Below are positions 16,343 to 24,330 of a stretch of DNA of 43,652 bases, one piece after another. Source of the DNA: Clostridia bacterium (GTDB lineage Bacteria > Bacillota > Clostridia > Saccharofermentanales > UBA5734); contig SABL01000010.1 of NCBI GenBank assembly GCA_009928985.1, forward strand, positions 1 to 43,652, read 5' to 3'. The notes under the pieces were generated by a model. That model did no database searches and was not told where the DNA came from. It saw nothing but the letters and a program-made list of their open reading frames with translations. Every line of letters begins with the position of its first letter. Within the stretch, counting starts at the first letter, position 1. A program made the position numbers and the translations under genes.

Positions 16343-17626
16343 TCACGTAGCCGGTGGCAGGGGCTCGGAAACCGGGCCGTCCTTGAAAAACCCGACCGGA
16401 TGGATCACGTGGTCGTCCTTGGGGTTGATCCGTCCCAGCGTGGTGTCGCACAGAGTCACGGCGCGCCGGACACTGCCCGTGCCAAAGCGCAGCCGGATCC
16501 CGTCGATCGCCGTCTCCAGCAGCTGCAGGCGCAACTGCAGGGGCTCGTTTTCAAACAAACTCAGCTGGATACCGGTGGCGGCATCGACCAGGTCGCAGCC
16601 CCGGACCCCAATGCTGCGCAAGGGGCGCCTCCAGTCCCAGGACTGTGCAAACAGAGCCATGGCCAGGCGGGCGATGTCTGAGGACAGGTTGCTCGGGCGA
16701 CCGAGGTGCGCCTGACGCTCGAAACTGTCCAGCTCGACATCACGGACATAGATCTGGACGGTCTGGCATTTGAACTGGTGCTGGCGCAGCCGGCTGGCCA
16801 CGCTTTCACTGAGGACAAAAAAGATCAGGGAAACGTCCTCATTCGTCTCCAAGTCACGTGGCGTCGTTGTGCTGTTGCCGATGCTCTTGACCACTGACTG
16901 GTAGCCTGAAACAGTGACTGGCGAGCTGTCCTGGCCATTGGCAAAGCTGGACAGGACGTCGCCCCATTTGCCCAGATAATCGTGCAGGAAAGAGGGCTCG
17001 AGCTGGGCCAGCTGGCCAATCGTCCGCACACCGAGGCGACTGAGTTTGCGTTTCGTCGCGGGGCCGACGTAGAGCAGATCGGATGCAGGGAGGGGCCAGA
17101 CCCGCTCGCGGTAATTGGCGCGGCTGATCACCGTCGTTGCGTCCGGCTTTTTGAGGTCGCTGCCCAGCTTGGCAAAGACTTTGTTGAAACTCACACCGAC
17201 AGAAGCGGTCAGGCCAAGCTCCTCCCGGATGCGACGGCGGATCTCACTGGCGATCCGTTCCCCCGTCAGGCCATGGTGGCAAGACCCGCTGACATCCAGC
17301 CAAGCCTCATCCAGTCCAAAGGGTTCGATCTGGTCGGTGTAGTCACCATAGATGGCTCGTACCTGATGGGCAAAATGAAGGTAGAGCTGGAAATTGGGCT
17401 TGGCCACCAGCAGGTCGGGGCATTTCTGCTTCGCCTGCCATAAGGCCTCGCCGGTCACGATCCCGCAAGCCTTGGCCGGGTCATTTTTAGCCAGGACAAT
17501 GCCATGGCGCAGTTGGGGATCGCCACCCACAACCAGGGGAATGCGGCGCAGGGCCGGGTTGTAGAGGCACTCAACCGAGGCGTAGAAGTTATTAAGATCG
17601 GAATGCAAAATGACCCGGTCAGCCAC
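16343..17626 (-). CDS. dinB: DNA polymerase IV (Y-family translesion polymerase)
   Basis: 427 aa. Low-fidelity polymerase that copies past DNA damage. ILHSDLNNFYASVE holds the first catalytic Asp, and GLDEAWLDVSG holds the Asp-Glu pair. ASVGVSFNKVFAKLGSDLKKPDATTV is the conserved palm segment, and VGPATKRKLSRLGVRTIGQL is the helix-hairpin-helix thumb. The C-terminal little-finger domain is complete, and no clear clamp-binding motif is obvious at the end. GTG start at 17626 with AGGGGG eight bases upstream. A LexA-like palindrome at 17645-17658 suggests SOS control. Single-gene unit. Confidence 0.94.
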   Translation of the reverse strand: MADRVILHSDLNNFYASVECLYNPALRRIPLVVGGDPQLRHGIVLAKNDPAKACGIVTGEALWQAKQKCPDLLVAKPNFQLYLHFAHQVRAIYGDYTDQIEPFGLDEAWLDVSGSCHHGLTGERIASEIRRRIREELGLTASVGVSFNKVFAKLGSDLKKPDATTVISRANYRERVWPLPASDLLYVGPATKRKLSRLGVRTIGQLAQLEPSFLHDYLGKWGDVLSSFANGQDSSPVTVSGYQSVVKSIGNSTTTPRDLETNEDVSLIFFVLSESVASRLRQHQFKCQTVQIYVRDVELDSFERQAHLGRPSNLSSDIARLAMALFAQSWDWRRPLRSIGVRGCDLVDAATGIQLSLFENEPLQLRLQLLETAIDGIRLRFGTGSVRRAVTLCDTTLGRINPKDDHVIHPVGFFKDGPVSEPLPPAT

Positions 17627-17644
17627 GATCAGTGCCCCCTAAAG

Positions 17645-17658
17645 CAAACAAATGTTTG
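17645..17658 (-). promoter_or_regulatory. Candidate LexA (SOS) box upstream of dinB
   Basis: The minus strand reads CAAACATTTGTTTG, a palindrome apart from the two central bases. It matches 12 of 14 positions of the Bacillus-type LexA consensus CGAACRNRYGTTYG and lies 19 bases before the dinB start. Confidence 0.55.
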
Positions 17659-17738
17659 TTTTTATTTTAACAGGGCCGCTTTGTCTGTGCAAGGCTGGTT
17701 TGGATGCCCTGGCAACATCCATGCACGCTTCTGCTTTA

Positions 17739-17747
17739 TGGTAGAAT
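17739..17747 (+). promoter_or_regulatory. Extended -10 promoter of the Nudix gene
   Basis: TG-G-TAGAAT, ending 37 bases before the ATG at 17785. No -35 element is apparent. Confidence 0.45.
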
Positions 17748-17784
17748 CAACATGAAAATGACCTTGAAACAGGAGTCACTCGCC

Positions 17785-18408
17785 ATGTTCGAACACGACA
17801 AACTGGTCCAGTGGGCCATCGAGTTGCAGACCCTGGCCCAGATCGGGCTGACCTACACCACCAATGTTTATGACCGCGAGCGGTTTGAGCGGATCCGGGA
17901 GATCGCTGCTGAAATCATGAGTGCAAAAACCGGTCTGGATCTTTCTCAGGTAAATGATGTGTTCTGCAGTGAAACCGGTTTCCAGACACCCAAGCTGGAT
18001 ACCCGGGCCGCCATTTTCAAGGACGGCAAGATCCTGCTGGTCAAGGAACGCATCGGTGGCACCTGGTCGATGCCCGGCGGCTGGGTGGATGTCGACCAGT
18101 CGATCGCTGAAAATACAGTCAAGGAAGTCTGGGAAGAAGCTGGACTGGAGGTCACGGCCGAACGCCTGGTGGCCCTTCTTGATCGCAACCGCCACAACAC
18201 GCCACCCTATGCCCATGGCATCATCAAGGCATTCGTTCTGTGCACAGTCCAGGGCGGATCGTTCCAGCCCAATGCCGAAACCGAAGCCAGTGACTATTTC
18301 GATCTCGACCAGTTGCCGGAATTATCACTGGGGAAAAATACAGAAGCCCAGATCCGTCTCTGTGTCGCAGCAGCCCAGGATGACCATTGGCAAACCATCT
18401 TTGACTAA
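17785..18408 (+). CDS. Nudix hydrolase with N-terminal Nudix_N helical domain
   Basis: 207 aa. The N-terminal 60 residues (KLVQWAIELQTLAQIGLTYT, then RFERIREIAAEIM) are the helical domain found in ADP-ribose and related nucleotide-sugar Nudix hydrolases of Gram-positive bacteria. The Nudix domain follows, with PGGWVDVDQSIAENTVKEVW and EEAGLEV. The box has Gln where the first Glu is usual and Lys for Arg, a variant I believe is normal in this subfamily. Substrate unknown. In-frame ATGs at 17752 and 17758 exist, but AGGAG at 17771-17775 sits nine bases before ATG 17785, so that start is chosen. Confidence 0.88.
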   Translation: MFEHDKLVQWAIELQTLAQIGLTYTTNVYDRERFERIREIAAEIMSAKTGLDLSQVNDVFCSETGFQTPKLDTRAAIFKDGKILLVKERIGGTWSMPGGWVDVDQSIAENTVKEVWEEAGLEVTAERLVALLDRNRHNTPPYAHGIIKAFVLCTVQGGSFQPNAETEASDYFDLDQLPELSLGKNTEAQIRLCVAAAQDDHWQTIFD

Positions 18409-18429
18409 ACCTGGAAGGCGAGCTAAAAT
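18401..18429 (+). promoter_or_regulatory. Promoter directly abutting the small membrane protein gene
   Basis: TTGACT (18401-18406), a 17-base spacer and TAAAAT (18424-18429). The -35 lies over the last codons of the Nudix gene. Transcription would begin at about 18436, the A of the next ATG, predicting a leaderless mRNA. Confidence 0.6.
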
Positions 18430-18435
18430 CGGCCT

Positions 18436-18669
18436 ATGAAACACGATCGTCACACCATCATCAAATGGATCAGCAACACCCTGCTTGCGCTGGGCGCTTT
18501 CCTTGGCGCCGTCACCCTGATCGGCACCTACCGTCTGGCTCGCGAGTTGCCGGCCGGAGCCTGCCCGTATACATCCCAGAGCCGCTCCCTGCTTTATCTG
18601 GCGATCATCCTGTGCGTCGCAGCCCTGGTCCTGTCATTTTTCGAAGGGCACGACCAAAAAAAGAAGTGA
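18436..18669 (+). CDS. Small two-helix membrane protein, unknown function
   Basis: 77 aa with two hydrophobic helices (about 10-31 and 50-66), separated by a short loop containing one Cys, Pro and Tyr (RELPAGACPYTSQSR), and a basic C-terminal tail (DQKKK). I do not recognise a family. Coding potential is supported by the hydrophobic pattern, the G+C-rich codon choice like its neighbours, and the promoter 7 bases upstream. GGAAGG lies 17 bases upstream, too far for a normal ribosome site. Confidence 0.6.
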   Translation: MKHDRHTIIKWISNTLLALGAFLGAVTLIGTYRLARELPAGACPYTSQSRSLLYLAIILCVAALVLSFFEGHDQKKK

Positions 18670-18673
18670 CCGG

Positions 18674-18835
18674 TTAATCGCCGATAATTTTGACCAGAAC
18701 CTGCTTGGTTCGTTTCCCGTCAAATTCACCGTAGAAAATCTGTTCCATCGTTTATGAACACGCTTGCGGTGATGTTCATGGCATTGACCAGGACAAGACC
18801 TTTGAAATCGGGCCCACTATTTTCCAGCATACCGC
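18674..18835 (-). pseudogene. Remnant of a YjbQ (UPF0047) family gene
   Basis: Two pieces of one family in different frames. The upstream piece (18835-18747) reads GLVLVNAMNITASVFIND, matching the family core GLVLVNAMHITASVFIND with the conserved His changed to Asn. The downstream piece (18748-18674) reads EQIFYGEFDGKRTKQVLVKI plus IGD and a stop, which is the family C-terminus. They meet at about 18747-18750, so about 55-60 middle codons are missing, and the join shifts the frame to an early stop. The sequence before 18835 matches nothing I recognise. Intact members are about 138 aa and are linked to thiamin phosphate-related activity. Non-functional. Confidence 0.7.
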
Positions 18836-18930
18836 AGAGCCGGCAAGGCCGGTAAAAAAGATTATCCCGTATTGTTCGCAGAAATCTCGGAATTTGATCA
18901 CAAACACCACATTTTTTGTTCATATTTCAT

Positions 18931-18939
18931 TGTTATGCT
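18931..18939 (+). promoter_or_regulatory. Extended -10 element of the candidate small RNA
   Basis: TG-T-TATGCT in an AT-rich stretch. Predicted transcription start near 18946. No -35 at the usual distance. Confidence 0.4.
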
Positions 18940-18945
18940 TAGGTC

Positions 18946-19055
18946 ATAGCAGTTAGACACACTGCTGGACGAGAGCAAACGAACCTCTTCATGATCTCCT
19001 CCTTTTCTCCTCCTTCGAACAAAGACCCCGGGAGTGGTGACCCGGGGTTTTGTTT
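18946..19055 (+). ncRNA. Candidate small RNA with two anti-Shine-Dalgarno motifs
   Basis: No open frame is supported here. The predicted transcript has a 5' hairpin (AGCAGT/ACTGCT, 18948-18966, 7-base loop), then an unstructured pyrimidine tract carrying two copies of CTCCTCCTT (18996-19004 and 19007-19015, spaced 11 bases), then an intrinsic terminator (19025-19048 plus T-rich tail). CTCCTCCTT is complementary to AAGGAGGAG, the ribosome-binding sequence. This layout resembles C-rich regulatory RNAs of Firmicutes such as FsrA, CsfG and RsaE, which bind ribosome sites of target mRNAs. Inference only; I do not recognise a known RNA family. Confidence 0.45.
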
Positions 19056-19170
19056 ATGAGTACGCCGCCCGGGGTCTTTTACCCCGGGAGTGGTGACCCG
19101 GGGTTTTGTTTATGAGTTCGCCGACCGGGGTCTTTTACCCCGGGAGTGGTGACCCGGGGTTTTGTTTTTG
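19025..19170 (+). repeat. Three tandem copies of an intrinsic terminator, 56-bp period
   Basis: The unit starts at 19025, 19081 and 19137. Each copy has ACCCCGGG, the loop AGTGGTGA, CCCGGGGT, then TTTTGTTT, which is a perfect 8-bp stem with a T-rich tail on the plus strand. Between copies, CCCGGGGT (for example 19068-19075) can pair instead with the next ACCCCGGG across CTTTT, giving a register-shifted set of hairpins. Copies one and two differ by single bases in the spacer (TACGCCGCC against TTCGCCGAC). It probably isolates gdhA from upstream transcription. Confidence 0.85.
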
Positions 19171-19265
19171 TTTCTTTTTCGGGCTCTATAATCCCTGGGA
19201 GCGGAAAGCTGCTGGTTTTTCGGTGTTTTTATTATCAAAACTTGACTGTGCCAGCGAACTTTTTG

Positions 19266-19294
19266 TTGTCAATTCCAGGGGCTAGTGATACGAT
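19266..19294 (+). promoter_or_regulatory. gdhA promoter
   Basis: TTGTCA (19266-19271), a 17-base spacer and TACGAT (19289-19294) with an extended TG at 19286-19287. Start of transcription near 19301, giving a leader of about 176 bases. Confidence 0.7.
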
Positions 19295-19296
19295 AA

Positions 19297-20823
<1,527 letters not shown>

Positions 20824-20856
20824 TCCCTGCCAGACCAAAGAACTGCAATCATAGAG

Positions 20857-20882
20857 AGGCCGCCGCAAGGCGGCCTTTTTTT
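20857..20882 (+). terminator. gdhA terminator
   Basis: AGGCCGCC-GCAA-GGCGGCCT, an 8-bp stem with a GNRA tetraloop, followed by a run of seven or more T, 33 bases after the gdhA stop. Confidence 0.95.
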
Positions 20883-20958
20883 GTTGAATGAAGAACGCGT
20901 TGCAAAGCTTTGTGAAAAGAGCCACATCCAAGTGATGATATCTCGATCGATCTGTCGG

Positions 20959-20967
20959 TGCTAGAAT
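20959..20967 (+). promoter_or_regulatory. Extended -10 promoter of the AIM24-family gene
   Basis: TG-C-TAGAAT, 32 bases before the start codon at 21000. No clear -35. Confidence 0.45.
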
Positions 20968-20999
20968 AATCATGAATACTTTGACCGGAGGAAAAAGAC

Positions 21000-21800
21000 A
21001 TGAGACGTGCACATGAAGTGGAATTCCAGGTTTTGGGTGATGACTTGCAATTTGTCGAGATCATGCTCGATCCGCGCGAAACGATGCTGGCGGAAGCTGG
21101 CGTCATGATGTACATGGACAGTGCCATCACCATGGACACGATTTTTGGTGATGGTTCATCCGGCGGCGGAGATTTCATGGGCAAGCTTTTTTCGGCCGGC
21201 AAGCGCCTGCTGACGGGGGAAAGCTTGTTCATGACGACCTTCACCAACCAGGGGGCCACGAAAAAGTGTGTCGCTTTTGCAGCCCCCTATCCTGGGAAAG
21301 TGATCCCGTTTGACCTGTCCGAACACGGCGGCGTGCTAATCTGCCAGAAGGACTCCTTCCTGTGTGCGGCCATGGGCATTTCGGTTGGTATTGCTTTCCA
21401 GAAAAAGATCGGTGTCGGCCTGTTTGGTGGTGAAGGATTCATCATGGAACGCCTTGAGGGCGATGGTCTGGCCTTCCTCCATGCCGGGGGGACCATCATC
21501 CGCAAGGATCTCCAGCCAGGCGAGCAACTCAAGCTCGATACTGGCTGTCTGGTCGCTTTGACGCCATCGGTCCATTATGATGTGCAATTCATCGGTAACA
21601 TCAAAAGTGCCCTTTTCGGCGGTGAGGGCCTGATGCTGGCTTCACTGACAGGACCTGGCACGGTCTGGCTGCAGTCCCTGCCATTCTCCCGTCTGGCGGA
21701 CCGTATCATCGCAGCCAGCCGGGTCGGTGGTCAGAAGAAAGGCGAAGGCAGCCTGCTGGGCAATATTGGCCTGGGCACCTTTTTTGGTGATAACAACTAG
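21000..21800 (+). CDS. AIM24 / TIGR00266 family protein
   Basis: 266 aa, usual length for the family. Glycine-rich beta-sandwich signatures are present: LAEAGVMMYMD near the N-terminus, SAGKRLLTGESLFMTTFTN, GKVIPFDL, GGEGFIMERLEGDGLAFLHA and GPGTVWLQSLP, ending in a Gly-rich tail. The bacterial role is poorly known; the yeast homologue AIM24 is mitochondrial. No signal peptide or membrane helix, so cytoplasmic. GGAGGAAAAAGAC places the ribosome site correctly for ATG 21000. Single gene between two terminators. Confidence 0.9.
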   Translation: MRRAHEVEFQVLGDDLQFVEIMLDPRETMLAEAGVMMYMDSAITMDTIFGDGSSGGGDFMGKLFSAGKRLLTGESLFMTTFTNQGATKKCVAFAAPYPGKVIPFDLSEHGGVLICQKDSFLCAAMGISVGIAFQKKIGVGLFGGEGFIMERLEGDGLAFLHAGGTIIRKDLQPGEQLKLDTGCLVALTPSVHYDVQFIGNIKSALFGGEGLMLASLTGPGTVWLQSLPFSRLADRIIAASRVGGQKKGEGSLLGNIGLGTFFGDNN

Positions 21801-21831
21801 GCTGTCTGATCAATCGGGTTACCGGCAATGC

Positions 21832-21870
21832 AAAGCCCCTTCCAGACGAGAGTCCAGAAGGGGCTTTTTA
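21832..21870 (+). terminator. Terminator after the AIM24-family gene
   Basis: AAAGCCCCTTC and GAAGGGGCTTT form an 11-bp stem around a 14-base loop, followed by TTTTTAAA. On the minus strand only TTT follows, so it acts mainly on plus. Confidence 0.85.
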
Positions 21871-21885
21871 AAGTGCTCGTTCAAT

Positions 21886-22326
21886 TTACGGAATCGTGAG
21901 CTTCTTATAAGCTTTTTCGCTGAGTTGCTTCAGACCGATCACTGTGAAAACGTCATTGAAAGCGGCCATGCTGTTAAATTTCAGCCGGGTTCCCGGAACC
22001 AGGCCGGTGTCCAGATCAACCTTCAAGTAGGGGAAAATGTCATCTCGGCCAATGTAGACCGGGTAGGTCTTGTTACCTTTTTTCGGGTAGCACAGATACA
22101 GCAAGCCATCCTCACTCAGCCAGTTCTCGCTGGCGGTTTGCTGGACACTTGCTGCCATCTCATCCAGTGAAAACACAAAGGTGAGAACTAGATCGTAGGG
22201 CAGCCGGTAGATTTGGCTGTCAAATGCGATCCCTTCCAGCTCCGGCAAAGGGCTTCGATTTTGCAGCAGCAGCCGGTGGGGATACTTTTCCAGTCGCAGT
22301 TTCTTGACCAATGCAGCATCAGCCAA
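21886..22326 (-). CDS. Conserved-looking protein of unknown function in the ABC operon
   Basis: 146 aa. I do not recognise it with confidence. LYLCYPKKGNKTYPVYIGRD in the middle, preceded by a hydrophobic LVLTFVFSLDEM, resembles the layout of the small DUF3052-like proteins, where a short acidic-aromatic domain has a YPK motif. TTG 22326 is chosen because AAGGAG lies nine bases upstream; the ATG at 22335 directly touches that site. It starts 21 bases after the permease stop on the same strand, so it is probably the last gene of the export operon. No signal peptide. Confidence 0.6.
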   Translation of the reverse strand: MADAALVKKLRLEKYPHRLLLQNRSPLPELEGIAFDSQIYRLPYDLVLTFVFSLDEMAASVQQTASENWLSEDGLLYLCYPKKGNKTYPVYIGRDDIFPYLKVDLDTGLVPGTRLKFNSMAAFNDVFTVIGLKQLSEKAYKKLTIP

Positions 22327-22347
22327 AACGATCATCTCCTTAGCAGA

Positions 22348-23625
22348 TTATTCGTAGCGCAAGGCCTCGATCGGGTCGAGCTTGGCAGCCTTGTTGGCCG
22401 GGTAATAGCCAAAGAAGATGCCAATGGCCATTGAAAATCCGACGGCCAGGGAAATGTTGCCGATCGAAGCTTTGGCCGGGGACTCCAGGAAATAGGCCCC
22501 AACTGATCCCAGGACAAGGCCGAGCACAATCCCGATCGCCCCGCCGATCAGGCAGATAATCATGGACTCGACGATAAACTGGATCCGGATTGAGCTATTA
22601 GGTGCACCCAGTGCTTTGCGGGTACCAATCTCGCGGGTGCGTTCGGTGATCGAAACCAGCATGATGTTCATGACCCCGATCCCACCCACGAGCAGAGAGA
22701 TGGCGGCGATCAGGGAAATGGCAATGGTGATCGTACCCAGGACATCATTGATGGTATTCGCCATGCTTTCCAAGCTGAAGGCCCGCACAGCATAATCAGG
22801 ATTCTTGTCATAATAGAATTTGAAAAAAGCTTCAACCGTGGGTGCAAACGCCACCGCATCCGTGGTGCTGGTCGTCACCAGGGTCAGACTCTGATAGCCA
22901 GTCGAACCGGTACGGTGCAGGGCGGTGTTTAAGGGAATGTAAACCGTGGTGTTCAAATCAGCGTCTGCTTCCATGCTGGGATTCAGAGATGTTTCCTCAT
23001 ATTCGTAAACACCGACGATGGTATAGCGGTCGGCAATACCTTCAATGACCACATCGATCGTCTGTCCCAGCGCGTTTTGCTTGCCAAACAGATTGTCTAC
23101 CAATTTGTCGGACACGACAGCAACTTTCTTGAATGACTGAGTCTCTTCGGCAGTCAGGAAATGGCCACCCAGGATGGTCAGTTCATTGGCGACCGTAAAT
23201 TCGGTATTGACACCCGTCAGCGTCAGGTTGGCATAGCGTTGGCCATCCCGGACTTCGCCGATTCCGACTGTTTCGGTCAGACTGATGGCTTCGATGCTGT
23301 CTGGAAAGGCTGCTTGGAGATTAGCAAGCATTGCGCTTGTGATCAGGTCTTTGTCTGCTGCAGCGTTGCCACCATTGCGCAGGGCCTGGACAAATACGGG
23401 AGCCCGGCTGAGGTCGCTCTCCCTGGCCTGGATGGTGACCGCCACATTGCGCGCCCCGAGAGACTGGATATCGTCACTGATACTACCGCTCAGGGAGTCG
23501 CCAACCGTCAGGATGCCGATGACGGAACCGATACCGATGATGATACCCAGCATGGTCAGGAGGGCACGCATTTTATTGGCCATCAAACTGCTGATCGCCA
23601 GGTGGATGTTTTCCCATAGATTCAT
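22348..23625 (-). CDS. MacB-type ABC transporter permease (FtsX family)
   Basis: 425 aa. One helix near the N-terminus (about 19-40), a large extracellular MacB core domain (about 45-280), then three helices (about 290-320, 345-370, 385-410). The conserved ERTREIGTRKALGA lies between the second and third helices. Such permeases move substrates through mechanotransmission with an adaptor protein; in Gram-positives, substrates are often peptides or lipids. Start ATG 23625 overlaps the ATPase stop as ATGA. Part of the operon adaptor, ATPase, permease, unknown protein. Substrate unknown. Confidence 0.92.
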   Translation of the reverse strand: MNLWENIHLAISSLMANKMRALLTMLGIIIGIGSVIGILTVGDSLSGSISDDIQSLGARNVAVTIQARESDLSRAPVFVQALRNGGNAAADKDLITSAMLANLQAAFPDSIEAISLTETVGIGEVRDGQRYANLTLTGVNTEFTVANELTILGGHFLTAEETQSFKKVAVVSDKLVDNLFGKQNALGQTIDVVIEGIADRYTIVGVYEYEETSLNPSMEADADLNTTVYIPLNTALHRTGSTGYQSLTLVTTSTTDAVAFAPTVEAFFKFYYDKNPDYAVRAFSLESMANTINDVLGTITIAISLIAAISLLVGGIGVMNIMLVSITERTREIGTRKALGAPNSSIRIQFIVESMIICLIGGAIGIVLGLVLGSVGAYFLESPAKASIGNISLAVGFSMAIGIFFGYYPANKAAKLDPIEALRYE

Positions 23626-24329
23626 GCGTGACCCGCCCCCTTTCTGTCTTCAATGATCTGGCCGTCACGCAATGTGACAACCCGGTCGGTTTCCTTTGCC
23701 AAGTCTGGGCTGTGGGTGATCAAGATAATCGTCTTGCCTTGCTCCTCGTGCAAGCGGTGGAAAATGTCCATGACCATCCGTTCTGTGACCGAGTCCAGAT
23801 TGCCTGTTGGTTCATCCGCCAGCAGGATTGCCGGGTCATTAGCCATCGAACGGGCAATGGCGACACGCTGCTTCTGGCCACCGGACAACTCGTTGGGCTG
23901 ATGGCGGGCCCGGTCGGTCATCTCGACCATGGCCATCAATTCCTTGGCCCGTTCACGGCGCTCATGGCGGGACATGCCAGCATACAGCATGGGTAATTCA
24001 ACATTGTGGATCGCTGTCGAACGGGCGATCAGATTGAAATTCTGGAAAATGAAACCGATCTTGTGGTTGCGGATGCGGGACAATTCGCGGTCATGCAGGG
24101 TCTCGATCGCGACGTTATCCAGCGAATAGGAACCGCTGGTCGGCCGGTCGAGCACGCCGATAATGTTCATGAGGGTTGATTTGCCGGACCCTGAGGCTCC
24201 GACAATGGCGACAAACTCGCCCCGCCGGATCTTCAGGTCGATCCCGTGCAAAACTTCGAACTCGTTGGGGTGGCCGATGAAATAGCTTTTGCGCACCTCA
24301 TTGAGTTCAATCATGTTGTCAGATGCCAT
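23622..24329 (-). CDS. ABC transporter ATPase (MacB/LolD family)
   Basis: 235 aa. Powers the adjacent permease. Walker A GASGSGKST near residue 45, Q-loop in GFIFQNFNLI, signature LSGGQKQRVAIARS near 145, Walker B ILLADEPTGNLD, and switch His in ILITHS. ATG 24329 is chosen: GGAGG lies five bases upstream, formed by the last codons of the adaptor gene, and the start overlaps that gene's end by 1 to 2 codons. A TTG at 24341 is possible but unsupported. The sequence class (ending in VVTLRDGQI) is that of macrolide/lipoprotein exporters. Confidence 0.95.
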   Translation of the reverse strand: MASDNMIELNEVRKSYFIGHPNEFEVLHGIDLKIRRGEFVAIVGASGSGKSTLMNIIGVLDRPTSGSYSLDNVAIETLHDRELSRIRNHKIGFIFQNFNLIARSTAIHNVELPMLYAGMSRHERRERAKELMAMVEMTDRARHQPNELSGGQKQRVAIARSMANDPAILLADEPTGNLDSVTERMVMDIFHRLHEEQGKTIILITHSPDLAKETDRVVTLRDGQIIEDRKGAGHA

Positions 24330-24330
24330 T

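Noticed and set aside
18980-19170. CRISPR array
   Set aside because: The repeated units are contiguous with nearly identical spacers and form terminators; no variable spacers or cas genes.
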